This document shows positions 33,978 through 43,397 of a stretch of DNA of 64,000 nt, in pieces. The notes beneath the pieces were generated by a model that saw only the letters and a program-made list of their open reading frames with translations, had not been told where the DNA came from and did not search any database. Every line of letters starts with the position of its first letter. Within the stretch, counting starts at the first letter, position 1. Source of the stretch: Ruminococcus flavefaciens. GTDB taxonomy: Bacteria; Bacillota; Clostridia; Oscillospirales; Ruminococcaceae. A program made the position numbers and the translations under genes. Where the stretch lies: the NCBI RefSeq assembly GCF_900119075.1, contig NZ_FPIP01000002.1:62001-126000 (forward strand). Reading direction: 5' to 3'.

Positions 33978-34901
33978 TTATTCCTCTTCGCTGGAAAGCG
34001 CCTTTACTACTCTGTCAAATGTGGGGAAGTCTTTATCATAGGTCTCCTGCATTTTCTCCTTGCTGTCGTTCATAACGTCCTTGGGCTTACGGAGCGCAAA
34101 GAACATATCATCTGTGATAGCGTCGGGAGAAACGCCGATGTGCTCGGCAAATTTTGTATCCTTGATGTAGTAGAAGTATTTATCCACATGAGGATCGTCG
34201 GGATAGAGGCTGCTGAGGTCAACGAAGCTTTCCTCAGGAGGAAGCAGGTCGTCCACAGTCAGTTTATTGCCGATTACCATTACACCGTCAGCGTTGTTCA
34301 GAAAGGTGGTTATCTTGGTGGATACACCGTTGATGTAGTCCTGATACTCGTCTTTGGAGTATGGGATATAGTACACGTTGACCAGCACCTTACCGTTGCC
34401 GTTGGAGTCCTCTGCATATTCCTCGAAGTACTCCTCAAGGAATGTGGAGGTTCCCACAGCGTTATTGTCGCAGAGCATTAAGATCACCATATCGGGATTT
34501 GGCTTGGAAAGTATATCGTATACAAGGTATGAACCCAGAACAATGAAGAAAATTCCCAGTCCCAGCCACCATTTGTTGTGGTAGAAGAAGTTTGCTATTT
34601 TTTTGCCGAAAGACAGCTTTATTTCCTCTTCCTTTTCCTCATGGATAGTCTCGCTTTCCTCGACGATACCTTGCTTTAAGCGCATGAGCTCTATTTTTTC
34701 ATCGTGGAGCTTCTTCTCATAGGCTTCCTGCTTTTCCTTTTCGCGCTGAGCGTACTGCTCGGCGATCTGCTGCTCTTTTTTAGCCTGTTCTTCCTCTTGT
34801 TTTTGGCGGAGCTCCTTGTTCACCTTGAAAAAGCTCTTGTTTATCTCGACTTTGTCGTTTTGTTTGGAAACACTTTCGGTATTTTTTTCTTTATCTTTCA
34901 T
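33978..34901 (-). CDS. single-span membrane protein of unknown function with a coiled-coil N-terminus
   Basis: A 307-residue protein. Residues 1-100 are highly charged and coiled-coil-like (ELRQKQEEEQAKKEQQIAEQ). One helix (about 112-132, WWLGLGIFFIVLGSYLVYDI) precedes an acidic domain (about 140-307) with NPDMVILMLCDNNAVGT and VNVYYIPYSKDEYQDY. The predicted topology is cytoplasmic coil and outer domain. I recognise no family. ATG follows a weak ribosome site. It is co-oriented with the zinc-ribbon membrane protein and lysS upstream. Confidence 0.7.
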   Translation of the reverse strand: MKDKEKNTESVSKQNDKVEINKSFFKVNKELRQKQEEEQAKKEQQIAEQYAQREKEKQEAYEKKLHDEKIELMRLKQGIVEESETIHEEKEEEIKLSFGKKIANFFYHNKWWLGLGIFFIVLGSYLVYDILSKPNPDMVILMLCDNNAVGTSTFLEEYFEEYAEDSNGNGKVLVNVYYIPYSKDEYQDYINGVSTKITTFLNNADGVMVIGNKLTVDDLLPPEESFVDLSSLYPDDPHVDKYFYYIKDTKFAEHIGVSPDAITDDMFFALRKPKDVMNDSKEKMQETYDKDFPTFDRVVKALSSEEE

Positions 34902-34946
34902 GGTATATTCCTTACGATAACGGGCGGCAATTGCCGCCCGTATGGT

Positions 34947-35204
34947 TTATTCTTCTAAATCCTTTCCGCAGTGGGGACACTTCGGACCGCAAATTTTTCC
35001 GGGGTGATAACCGCAGTGCGGACAGCGTACTAAAGCTAAATTTACGATAATACCTGCCACAAAAACAGCTATAGCAATAATAATTACCAGCATTGCCATT
35101 GGCTTGTTATCCAGAAAGAAAAGGGAACAAAATCCGATAGCTAATCCGATAAACATTATAAGAACTGACAGCCATGCTGTTTTAGTAGGTGATCTCTTTT
35201 TCAT
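34947..35204 (-). CDS. small two-helix membrane protein with zinc ribbon
   Basis: An 85-residue protein. Helices at about 10-31 and 36-57 are followed by a short ribbon RCPHCGYHPGKICGPKCPHCG with two CPHCG knuckles. Function unknown. It lies 11 bp after lysS on the same strand and is probably read with it. ATG after AGGAGC. Confidence 0.75.
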   Translation of the reverse strand: MKKRSPTKTAWLSVLIMFIGLAIGFCSLFFLDNKPMAMLVIIIAIAVFVAGIIVNLALVRCPHCGYHPGKICGPKCPHCGKDLEE

Positions 35205-35215
35205 ACGTAAGCTCC

Positions 35216-36796
35216 TTAGTTAAGGCTTTTAAGTGTGGGGAAGAGAAGTACGTCTCTGATAGAAGCGCTGTTTGTGAGAAGCATTACCAGACGGTCGATA
35301 CCGTAGCCGATACCGCCCGTTGGAGGCATACCAATTTCAAGAGCATTGAGGAAGTCCTCGTCTGTGCGGTTAGCTTCTTCGTCGCCCTGACTAAGAGCTT
35401 CTTCCTGAGCCTTGAAGCGCTCGCGCTGGTCGATAGGATCGTTGAGCTCAGAGTAAGCGTTGCACATCTCACGGCCTGTGATGAACAGCTCGAAACGCTC
35501 AACATAGTCGGGAGCGTCGGGCTTCTTCTTGGTAAGAGGAGATATCTCTATCGGGTGATCCATGATGAATGTAGGCTGAATGAGGTGCTCCTCAACGAAG
35601 GTCTCGAAGAAGAGGTTGAGGATATCGCCGCGCTTGTGGCGAGTCTCATACTCTACGCCCTTTTCATCAGCTATCTTGCGTGCTTCCTCGAGAGTCTTTA
35701 TCTCGTTGAAGTCAACGCCCGAATACTTCTTGACTGCGTCTATCATAGTGAGACGCTCGAAAGGCTTGCCAAGGTCTATCATGTGCTCGCCGTAAGGAAC
35801 GCAGGTAGTTCCGCATACCTCCTGAGCAACGTGACGGTACATATTCTCTGTAAGGTCCATCATACCGTAGTAGTCGGTATATGCCTGATAGAGCTCCATA
35901 AGTGTGAACTCTGGGTTATGACGGGTGTCAACGCCCTCGTTACGGAAAACTCTGCCTATCTCGTAAACTCTTTCAAGACCGCCGACGATAAGTCTCTTGA
36001 GGTAGAGCTCAAGGCTTATACGGAGCTTAACGTCCTCGTCGAGAGCATTGTAGTGTGTCTCGAAAGGTCTTGCAGCTGCTCCGCCTGCATTGGATACCAG
36101 CATAGGAGTCTCGACTTCCATGAAGCCCTGATCGTCAAGGTAGCGGCGGATAGATGAGATTATCTTTGAGCGCTTGATGAAAGTGTCCTTTACCTCGGGA
36201 TTGATAACGAGGTCGAGGTAGCGCTGACGGTATCTTGTATCGGTGTCCTTGAGTCCGTGCCACTTTTCGGGGAGAGGAAGGAGGGACTTTGTAAGGAGGG
36301 TGATATTCTTGGCGTGGATAGAGATCTCGCCCTTGCGAGTCCTGAAAACATATCCCTCAACGCCGATGATATCGCCGATATCCCACTTCTTCTTGAACTC
36401 CTTGAAGAGGTCTGCGCCAACGTCGTTTGAACGAACGTATACCTGTATACGGTCGGACTTGTCGCGGACGTCGATGAAGTTAGCCTTACCCATATCTCTC
36501 CAGCTCATAATTCTTCCTGCGATACGGATAATATTCTCGTTGAGCTTTTCAAGCTCGGCAGTTTTCTTCTCCTCGTCGTCGCCGCAGGCAGCAAGTATCT
36601 CAGCTTCCTTTGCTTCGTACTCCTTCTTGTAGTCGGCAGCGTGACCTGTTACGTCGAACTTTGTGATGACGAAGGGATCGTGTCCCAGCTCGCGGAGGTC
36701 AGCCAGCTTGTCGAGTCTGTCCTTCTTTAATACGTTTATATCCTGAGCAGGCTCTTCCTCAGCCTGAACAGGTGAATTTACCTGATTTTCGCTCAT
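35216..36796 (-). CDS. lysS: lysyl-tRNA synthetase, class II
   Basis: A 526-residue enzyme that charges tRNA-Lys. An OB-fold anticodon domain (about 60-165, IRIAGRIMSWRDMGKANFID) is followed by class II motif 1 (RSKIISSIRRYLDDQGFMEVETPML), motif 2 (RVFRNEGVDTRHNPEFTLME) and motif 3 (GIGYGIDRLVMLLT). The N-terminal 40 residues are an extra Gln/Glu-rich tail. It lies 17 bp after greA, a frequent greA-lysS pairing. Confidence 0.97.
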   Translation of the reverse strand: MSENQVNSPVQAEEEPAQDINVLKKDRLDKLADLRELGHDPFVITKFDVTGHAADYKKEYEAKEAEILAACGDDEEKKTAELEKLNENIIRIAGRIMSWRDMGKANFIDVRDKSDRIQVYVRSNDVGADLFKEFKKKWDIGDIIGVEGYVFRTRKGEISIHAKNITLLTKSLLPLPEKWHGLKDTDTRYRQRYLDLVINPEVKDTFIKRSKIISSIRRYLDDQGFMEVETPMLVSNAGGAAARPFETHYNALDEDVKLRISLELYLKRLIVGGLERVYEIGRVFRNEGVDTRHNPEFTLMELYQAYTDYYGMMDLTENMYRHVAQEVCGTTCVPYGEHMIDLGKPFERLTMIDAVKKYSGVDFNEIKTLEEARKIADEKGVEYETRHKRGDILNLFFETFVEEHLIQPTFIMDHPIEISPLTKKKPDAPDYVERFELFITGREMCNAYSELNDPIDQRERFKAQEEALSQGDEEANRTDEDFLNALEIGMPPTGGIGYGIDRLVMLLTNSASIRDVLLFPTLKSLN

Positions 36797-36813
36797 TTTA
36801 TGCGTCCTTTCGA

Positions 36814-37284
36814 TTACTTGGAGATCTCTACGACCTCGAACTTCAGCTCGCCTGCGGGAGCTTCAACGATGAAGATATCGCCGACTCTCTTTTTCATAGC
36901 AGCCTTGCCGATAGGAGACTCGTCTGAGATAAGTCCCTCGCGTACATTAGCGTGGTTAGTACCAACGATAGTGAAGGTCTCTATCTTGCCTGTATCAAGG
37001 CGCTTAATGGTTATCTTGGAGCTCATACCGATCTCGTCAACGGAGATACTCTCGTCGTCAACGATCTCAGCGTTGTCGATAGTATACTGGAGTTCCTGAA
37101 TGTGAGCTTCGAGGATAGCCTGTTCGTTTTTAGCCTCATCGTACTCAGCGTTCTCGGAGAGGTCTCCGTAGGAACGTGCAACTTTAAGTCTTTCAGCGAC
37201 TTCCTTACGTTTATTGATCTTAAGGTCATCGAGTTCAGCGACGAGCTTGTCGTAGCTTTCTCTGGACATCTTCTTTGTAGCCAT
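36814..37284 (-). CDS. greA: transcription elongation factor GreA
   Basis: 156 residues; stimulates RNA polymerase to cleave backtracked RNA. The N-terminal coiled coil includes ARSYGDLSENAEYDEAKNEQ with the acidic tip; the C-terminal FKBP-like domain has ISDESPIGKAAMKKRVGD. ATG after AAGGAG. First gene of a greA-lysS operon. Confidence 0.97.
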   Translation of the reverse strand: MATKKMSRESYDKLVAELDDLKINKRKEVAERLKVARSYGDLSENAEYDEAKNEQAILEAHIQELQYTIDNAEIVDDESISVDEIGMSSKITIKRLDTGKIETFTIVGTNHANVREGLISDESPIGKAAMKKRVGDIFIVEAPAGELKFEVVEISK

Positions 37285-37368
37285 ATCAATGCACTCCTTT
37301 ATATTTGATAAATAAATAGCATTACATAATATTATACTATATTACGCTGAAAAAGTCAAGTGTGGATT

Positions 37369-37491
37369 AGAATTAAGAGCTAAGAACAGGATTAGAATTA
37401 AGAGCTAAGAATTAAGAGCTAAGAACTAAGAGCTAAGAACTAAGTCTGTAGGGGCAGTAAATCAAAAGGGCGGATAATATCCGCCCCTACA
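37369..37491. repeat. CTAAGAR heptads followed by a TGTAGGGG palindrome
   Basis: Heptads run from 37369 to 37445 with one interruption (CAGGATTAGAATTAAGAG). They are followed by an element with TGTAGGGG and CCCCTACA ends and an inner GGGCGGAT/ATCCGCCC palindrome (37446-37491). Confidence 0.85.
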
Positions 37492-37498
37492 AAACTAA

Positions 37499-38671
37499 TT
37501 ACTGCATAATTTCCTGACTTATAGTATCGACAGCCGCCTGAAGCTGCATATCGAAGCCCTCGGTGTCGCCTTTTTCGGCAGCCACATCGGGGACAAGTCC
37601 CACGCCGTCGTAGCATTCGGATACCGCAGTCCTGTATTTAGCTACGGTAAGAACTACAGCGCCGTTGTTGTTGAACTCGGTGGTCTTCTGCATAACGCCC
37701 TTGCCGTAGGTCTTTTCGCCTACAAGCTTAGCTCCGCCGAAATCACGGAGGGAAGCCGCAAAGAGCTCCGCCGCGCTGGCAGTGTTCTTATTGACGATGA
37801 CCGCCATTGGCACATCGAGCTTTGTATCGTCGGAGTATATAAGCGTCTCGCTGTGACCGTCCTTATATTCCGCAGTAGCGATAACTCCCTCGGGGAGCAG
37901 AGGATCGAGACAGTCCGAAAGCATATCCACCATGCCGCCGCTGTTGTCGCGGACGTCGAATATAAGCGCCTTAGCGCCGTTTGAGGTGAGTCTTTCGAGG
38001 GTGTCCACAAACTGCTGAGGAGTGTTCTTCTTGAAGTTGTTTATCTCGATATAACCGATAGTTTCGTCAAGCATTTTTCCGCTGACGGTAGTTACCTCCA
38101 TAGAGCGGCGTGTAAAGGTATAATCCCTGTCTATGCCGCCTCTGCGGACAGTGAGCTTTATCTCCGAGCCCTCGACGCCTCGCATAGCCTCAACGGACTC
38201 GTCAAAGCCTGCCTCAAGAACGTCGATACCGTCGATAATGGTGATTATATCGCCCTCGCGGAGACCTGCCTCCTCAACAGGTGATTCGCTGTTGATACCT
38301 GCGATACGGATATAGCCGCTTTCGTCCTCGTCAAGGATAAGACCGAGACCGATGAGCTGTCCCTCGTCCTCACTTTTTTCCTCGAGGTATTCCTCTTCGG
38401 AGAGGAATTTCGAGTACTCGTCGTCAAGTCCCGAGATATAGCCCTTTAGGATACCGTCGCTGAGCTTGTTCTCGTCGATATCGCCGAGGAAGTTCTCGCG
38501 GACGTAGGAATCCAGACTTTGCAGCGAATTGTACTTCTTTGCCTTTTCGTTTACGTCAACTACCTTGGTGTTGAAGCTTTGCAGCGAGAAAAAGGAAGTC
38601 AGTATAAACGTTACCGCAGAAGCGATAGCGATAAGGCTCAGCGCCAGACCGAGACTGATTTTCTTATTCAT
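37499..38671 (-). CDS. CtpA-type S41 carboxyl-terminal processing protease
   Basis: A membrane-anchored protease of 390 residues. One N-terminal helix precedes a PDZ domain (about 95-180, GLGLILDEDESGYIRIAGIN). The S41 domain has FDVRDNSGGMVDMLSDCLDP, NKNTASAAELFAASL (nucleophile Ser) and GEKTYGKGVMQ (Lys). ATG 38671 is preferred over a TTG 21 bp upstream; neither has a strong ribosome site. It is the last gene of ftsE-ftsX-M23-S41, a common Firmicute cell-division module in which the protease can trim the hydrolase. Confidence 0.9.
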   Translation of the reverse strand: MNKKISLGLALSLIAIASAVTFILTSFFSLQSFNTKVVDVNEKAKKYNSLQSLDSYVRENFLGDIDENKLSDGILKGYISGLDDEYSKFLSEEEYLEEKSEDEGQLIGLGLILDEDESGYIRIAGINSESPVEEAGLREGDIITIIDGIDVLEAGFDESVEAMRGVEGSEIKLTVRRGGIDRDYTFTRRSMEVTTVSGKMLDETIGYIEINNFKKNTPQQFVDTLERLTSNGAKALIFDVRDNSGGMVDMLSDCLDPLLPEGVIATAEYKDGHSETLIYSDDTKLDVPMAVIVNKNTASAAELFAASLRDFGGAKLVGEKTYGKGVMQKTTEFNNNGAVVLTVAKYRTAVSECYDGVGLVPDVAAEKGDTEGFDMQLQAAVDTISQEIMQ

Positions 38672-38690
38672 ATTATCATCGCTTTCTGAC

Positions 38691-38719
38691 AAAAATTCGG
38701 GCAGTTGCTTGAACTGCCC
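38691..38719 (-). terminator. hairpin between the M23 and S41 genes
   Basis: On the minus strand GGGCAGTT/AACTGCCC with a 5-nt loop, followed by TTTTTG. It may lower expression of the S41 protease. Confidence 0.6.
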
Positions 38720-38739
38720 TGAATTATCGTTGTTATATT

Positions 38740-40116
38740 TTACGGACTAACGTAGCCCAGAGGATCAACACGGTTTCCGTTCACACGTACCTCAAAGTGG
38801 AGGTGAGCGCCTGTTGACCAGCCTGTAGAGCCGATGTAGCCGATAACATCTCCCTGATTTACATACTGACCTACAGAAACACAAGCAGAAGCAAGGTGTC
38901 CGTAAACTGTAGAATATGTACCGTCGTGAGAGATAACGACATAGTTTCCGTAGCCGCCGCCGCAGCCGCAGCTTCCGTTCTTAGCGTAGTCGTGAGTGCA
39001 TGAGTTGCATACAGTGATGACAGTACCTGACTTTGAAGCGCAGGCTGCACCGCCGTGGATACCTGCGTCACCTACGTCTATACCGCCGTGGAATGAGCCC
39101 CATCTCGGACCGTAGTAGCTGGAGATATAGCAGAATCCCGGTGCAGGCCATGCAAATCCCGAAGCAGAAGGTGCAGGGATATATGCGGGCTGCTGATAAT
39201 CAACAGCAGTATAAGCGCTCTGATAACCGCCCTGTGGAGCCGCAGCCTGTGCAGCAGCAGCTCTTTCAGCGGCAAGTCTTGCCTGCTCAGCCTCATATGC
39301 AGCTTGTGCAGCAGCAGCCTGACGAGCGATCTCAGCCTGGATCTCAGCGTCGAACTCAGCGTTCATAGCTTCGAGCTCACGCTTCTTTTCAGCTGTCATA
39401 GCTTCTTCCTGAGAGAGACGGTCTATCTCGTTCTGAGTCTGCTGATATTTCTCATTGAGAACAGCAATTTCAGCGTCCTTTTCTTCCTTACGCTTCTGCT
39501 GCTCATCAAGCTTCATCTCAAGAGCAAGCTTTTCGGTCTCAAGGTCTTTCTTTGACTGTTCCATCTGGTCGATATCGCTGAGGATATCGTTTATGAGCTC
39601 CTCGTCATAGGAAGCGATACGATTTACCATTTCAACTCTCGACATCATATCATAGAAGCTTGATGTGCCGACTACGACTGTAGCGAGGTTGTCGTTTCCT
39701 GTAACGTACATAGCGCAGAGGCGCTGCTTGAAGAGCTCGACATTAGCGTCGATCTCGTTCTGCTGGTCAATGATAGACTGGTCGAGGTCGGCGATATTGT
39801 TCTGGGCAGTGTCGATGTCTGCGTTGATATTGTCAAGTTCCTTGTTGAGAAGGTCGATATTAGCGCTGATAACACTTATCTGCTCGTTGAGTACCGACTG
39901 GTACTGCTGCTCCTCAGCCTTGTTGCCTGCAAGGGCGTCAAGCTGATTCTGGAGCTCGCTGATCGTTTCCTTATTAGACTTGATCTCTTCCTGCATTTCT
40001 GCAATAGTCTTAGCGTATGCGTTGTTTGATCTTTTTCCCTCATTTACGGGGACGAATGTGATAAATGCTGCGGCGATTGCTGAGCTTGTCACAAAGGATA
40101 TTACCTTCTTGAACAT
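38740..40116 (-). CDS. M23 peptidase with coiled coil (murein hydrolase of the FtsEX pathway)
   Basis: About 458 residues. A signal peptide/anchor (MFKKVISFVTSSAIAAAFIT) precedes a long coiled coil (about 35-260) of EnvC/PcsB type, an Ala-rich linker, and a LytM/M23 domain (about 330-458). Zinc residues are visible in GSFHGGIDVGD and GAHLHFEVRV. In this family FtsEX pulls on the coiled coil to open the hydrolase during septation. Start uncertain: ATG 40116 has GGAAAAG upstream; ATG 40131 and 40197 are in frame. A CGGACAG/CTGTCCG hairpin lies near 40150-40170. It follows ftsX by about 105 bp. Confidence 0.88.
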   Translation of the reverse strand: MFKKVISFVTSSAIAAAFITFVPVNEGKRSNNAYAKTIAEMQEEIKSNKETISELQNQLDALAGNKAEEQQYQSVLNEQISVISANIDLLNKELDNINADIDTAQNNIADLDQSIIDQQNEIDANVELFKQRLCAMYVTGNDNLATVVVGTSSFYDMMSRVEMVNRIASYDEELINDILSDIDQMEQSKKDLETEKLALEMKLDEQQKRKEEKDAEIAVLNEKYQQTQNEIDRLSQEEAMTAEKKRELEAMNAEFDAEIQAEIARQAAAAQAAYEAEQARLAAERAAAAQAAAPQGGYQSAYTAVDYQQPAYIPAPSASGFAWPAPGFCYISSYYGPRWGSFHGGIDVGDAGIHGGAACASKSGTVITVCNSCTHDYAKNGSCGCGGGYGNYVVISHDGTYSTVYGHLASACVSVGQYVNQGDVIGYIGSTGWSTGAHLHFEVRVNGNRVDPLGYVSP

Positions 40117-40221
40117 ATGTAGCTTTTCCATAATTAAGCTGCGTAACGGACAGTTGCTTGCTGTCCGAGAGCACACTCCTTTCATAGTAAAATTCATATT
40201 GTCGGGTTCACTTTGAGCATA

Positions 40222-41133
40222 TCATACATCAATATGTTTTCTTGTGCTTACTACACTTCCGAGAGCGCCTATGAGAGCGCCTGCGACGAGGTAAGCAAGG
40301 ATAACGATGAGCTGTATCTTATCGAATGGGATAAGGCTGCTCACGCCGAATGTATTCATCAGCATACCCTGTTCCTTTATCATGTTGTAAGCCGAGCTGT
40401 AAATAGCCCATGTTATGAAGTAAGCGCCTGCGCCTGCGAAGAAGCCCGTTACCATGCCCTCAACGAAGAAGGGGAGTCTGATAAAGGCGTTTGTAGCGCC
40501 GACATACTTCATTATCTGTATTTCCTCACGGCGGGCAAAAACGCTTGCCTTTGTGGTATTGGAAATGATTATCATCGAAACAACTGCAAGAGCTGCGATA
40601 ATAGCGCCTGCAATGAGAGATACTACCTTTCTGAGCTCTCTAAGGAACTCGGCTACCTGCGGTGAAGCAGATGCGCTCTGGATATTAGCGAGAGCGCCTA
40701 TCTTTTCGGTAGTCTCGGTTATCTTATCGGTGTTCTTGACAGTCACGCTGAAGCCGTCAGGCATAAAGCTTGCGTCATCACCGATATAATCGTTGAATAT
40801 CTTCTCGGCATTCGGAAGGCTTGCCTTCTGTCTTGCGAGAGCGTCCTCCTTGGACACGAATTCCACCTTGTCGATATTGGGGAGAGCCTTTATAGCTTCC
40901 TCGGCGGCAGAATTCTGCTCCTCGGTAGTGCCGACGTTCATGAGGACAACTACCTCGTTCTGGCTTCCCAGACCTTTTATCATTGAATTGAGGTTTATAT
41001 AGAACAGACCTGCTATTCCGACAAGGAGAAGAGAAATGAGCAGAACGCAGAAGGTAGCGAATGCCATCATTTTATTCTTCCAGATATTTTCCACGCCCTG
41101 ATCGGCGAGGTATCTGATACCGCTTAGTTTCAT
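40222..41133 (-). CDS. ftsX: cell division protein FtsX
   Basis: A 303-residue membrane protein. Helix 1 (about 21-44) is followed by an outer loop (to about 165) containing MPDGFSVTVKNTDKITETT. A group of three helices completes the four-helix FtsX fold, with KYVGATNAFIRLPFFVEGMV. Partner of FtsE. Its ATG overlaps the ftsE stop (ATGA), with a GGGGGTG ribosome site. Confidence 0.95.
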   Translation of the reverse strand: MKLSGIRYLADQGVENIWKNKMMAFATFCVLLISLLLVGIAGLFYINLNSMIKGLGSQNEVVVLMNVGTTEEQNSAAEEAIKALPNIDKVEFVSKEDALARQKASLPNAEKIFNDYIGDDASFMPDGFSVTVKNTDKITETTEKIGALANIQSASASPQVAEFLRELRKVVSLIAGAIIAALAVVSMIIISNTTKASVFARREEIQIMKYVGATNAFIRLPFFVEGMVTGFFAGAGAYFITWAIYSSAYNMIKEQGMLMNTFGVSSLIPFDKIQLIVILAYLVAGALIGALGSVVSTRKHIDV

Positions 41134-42128
41134 TCCGCACCCCCTTCAGTTTTTTCTGTGAGTGCGGCGAGCATTTCCTGCGGAGTCGGCTCGTCTGATT
41201 TCGGCTTGGGAGTTATATCGACGTCGATATTCTCCTTTACGGGCTTCATGAGCTCCTTTTCGGGAGCGTCGGGTATACCGCCTATAGCCGATATTATATC
41301 ATCAGCGGTCATATTCTCGATAGGGAGGTCGATAGCCTCCTCGGTATTGACCATTTCTGCGGCTTCCGTATCCTCGGCAGCCTCGGCTTCGCTGATAGCG
41401 GCAGCCATAGCCTCGGGAGTTATCTCGCTGTCCATATCCGGGATAAGCTCGTCTCCCGTACCTGTGATGACCTCGTCAAAGACGATCTCACCCTCGGTGA
41501 TGTTGATGATACGTCCGCCGAAGTGACGAACCAAGTCGTGCTCATGGGTTACCATGAGTATTGTCGTACCCTGATCGTTTATGCCCTTGAGCAGCTCTAC
41601 TATTTCGTAGGAGAGCTCGGGATCGATATTACCCGTAGGCTCGTCGGCGATTATGAGCTGCGGATCGTTTACCAGCGCACGGGCGATAGCCACACGCTGC
41701 TTTTCGCCGCCCGACAGCTCGTCGGGGTAAGAATTTGTCTTGGCGTGGAGTCCTACAAGACTGATAACGTAGGGGACTCTCTTGCGTATGTACTTGATAG
41801 GAGCGTCGATAACTCTGAGAACGAATGCTATGTTCTCGTAAACTGTCATTGACGGTATCAAGCGGAAGTCCTGAAATACAAAGCCGAGAGTACGGCGGAA
41901 TTCAGGTATCTTGCGTTTTTTGAGCTTATTGAGGTTATAGCCGTTAACGGTAACAACACCGCTTGTAGCGTCTATCTCCTTCAAAAGCAGTTTTATCATA
42001 GTACTTTTTCCCGCACCTGATGAACCTACAACGAAAGCGAAGTCGCCGTCGTTTATCTTCAGACTGACGTTGTTCAAAGCGTCAACGCCGCTGGAGTAGG
42101 TCACGGATACGTTTTTAAGTTCTACCAA
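41130..42128 (-). CDS. ftsE: cell division ATPase FtsE with long acidic C-terminal extension
   Basis: A 332-residue ABC ATPase; usual FtsE is about 230 residues. Core: VVGSSGAGKSTMIKLLLKE, FVFQDFRLIPSMTVYENIAF, ELSGGEKQRVAIARALVND, LIIADEPTGNIDP and VTHEHDLV. Residues about 225-332 are an Ala/Glu/Asp-rich tail (AAAISEAEAAEDTEAAEMV; GGIPDAPEKE) with no recognised fold. The start is TTG at 42128 with AGGTG about 8 bp before. The tail may contact other division proteins; this is inference. Confidence 0.93.
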   Translation of the reverse strand: MVELKNVSVTYSSGVDALNNVSLKINDGDFAFVVGSSGAGKSTMIKLLLKEIDATSGVVTVNGYNLNKLKKRKIPEFRRTLGFVFQDFRLIPSMTVYENIAFVLRVIDAPIKYIRKRVPYVISLVGLHAKTNSYPDELSGGEKQRVAIARALVNDPQLIIADEPTGNIDPELSYEIVELLKGINDQGTTILMVTHEHDLVRHFGGRIINITEGEIVFDEVITGTGDELIPDMDSEITPEAMAAAISEAEAAEDTEAAEMVNTEEAIDLPIENMTADDIISAIGGIPDAPEKELMKPVKENIDVDITPKPKSDEPTPQEMLAALTEKTEGGAE

Positions 42129-42142
42129 TGGGTTACACCTAC

Positions 42143-42170
42143 CTTAATCTGTAAGGGGCGGCAGGACCGC
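42143..42170. repeat. GGGGCGG/CCGCCC palindrome
   Basis: GGGCGG, loop CAGGA, CCGCCC between the PucR-type gene and ftsE. A member of the TGTAGGGGCGG palindrome family. Confidence 0.6.
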
Positions 42171-42196
42171 CCGAAGTTCGTCAGCTGTAAGTGCTA

Positions 42197-43282
42197 TCAG
42201 AACTTGACAGGATTAGCGGACAGGTACTTCTTTACCATGAGAGCGATCTTGAATATGATAGCGTGATCGAACTCGCGGAGGTCAAGACCTGTGAGCTTCT
42301 TGATCTTTTCGAGTCTGTAAACAAGAGTATTTCTGTGAACGAAGAGCTTTCTTGATGTTTCTGAAACGTTCAGGTTGTTCTCAAAGAACTTCTGGATAGT
42401 AAAGAGTGTTTCATGGTCAAGAGACTCAATGCTGCCAACCTTGAATACCTCGTGGAGGAAGGTCTCGCAGAGAGTTGTTGGGAGGTGGTAGATAAGACGA
42501 GCGATACCGAGGTTATCGTAGCTTACGATTACCTTGTCTGTATCGAATACCTTACCGACCTCAAGAGCCATCTGAGCTTCCTTGAATGAACGTGCAAGGT
42601 CCTTGACGCCGACAACGGCTGTACCGATACCAACGTTTACTCTTGTATAGAACTCACTGCTGAGTGTATCAGCGATAGAGCGAGCAAGCTTTTCGAGATC
42701 CTTTGAGTCAACAGCGCTCTTGAGCTCCTTGACGAGGACGATATCAGTCTCAGTGATATTGAAGACGAAGTCCTTGTTCTTGTCAGGGAAGAGGTTCTGT
42801 ATAACATCATATGCGGAGATATCGTTAGCTGAGATTATTCTGATAAGGAATACAGCACGGCTGATCTCGGCATTGAAGTGGAGCTCTCTTGCCTTGATGA
42901 CAATATCTCCGGGGAGAACATTGTCGAGGATAACGTTCTTGATGAAGTTGTTTCTGTCATACTTCTCGTCATAGTACTGCTTGATATTTGAAAGTGCGAT
43001 AGCAAGAATGCTTGCATATTTAGCAGCAGCGTCGTCTACGCCTTCAACGAAAACAGCGTAGTCGGGCTTTACTCTTGAACCGAATGGCTTATATGTGAAG
43101 CCGTCGCGGATAAAGATATCGTGTGAATCGCTGAGGTCCAGAGATACGAACTCATTAGTTGTTCCTACGCGAGTAAGGTCGCTGCAGGCAATGATCGTAG
43201 CTGTCTCGTCAACAACACCGATGGTAGCGTCGATAGAATCGCGCATCTGATGAACTAAACCCTGAAATAATCTGTTGGACAT
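42197..43282 (-). CDS. PucR/CdaR-family transcriptional regulator
   Basis: A 361-residue protein. The N-terminal sensor part (about 1-110, MRDSIDATIGVVDETATIIA) resembles GAF/diacid-sensing domains. A central GGDEF-like CdaR region (about 120-270, VNVGIGTAVVGVKDLARSFK) leads to a C-terminal PucR HTH (about 300-355, NLNVSETSRKLFVHRNTLVY). Ligand and targets unknown. Three GTTAAC palindromes lie in its upstream region and may be operators. ATG after GAAAGGATG. Confidence 0.85.
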   Translation of the reverse strand: MSNRLFQGLVHQMRDSIDATIGVVDETATIIACSDLTRVGTTNEFVSLDLSDSHDIFIRDGFTYKPFGSRVKPDYAVFVEGVDDAAAKYASILAIALSNIKQYYDEKYDRNNFIKNVILDNVLPGDIVIKARELHFNAEISRAVFLIRIISANDISAYDVIQNLFPDKNKDFVFNITETDIVLVKELKSAVDSKDLEKLARSIADTLSSEFYTRVNVGIGTAVVGVKDLARSFKEAQMALEVGKVFDTDKVIVSYDNLGIARLIYHLPTTLCETFLHEVFKVGSIESLDHETLFTIQKFFENNLNVSETSRKLFVHRNTLVYRLEKIKKLTGLDLREFDHAIIFKIALMVKKYLSANPVKF

Positions 43283-43397
43283 GATTTACATCCTTTCTCT
43301 TAATAAGATCTTATTTTGAGCGGACCTTCAAGGAGAGTCGGGGAGCGTTCGACTCCTCAACATATTACAAATTGTAACACATTTTTGGTCTGAATTT

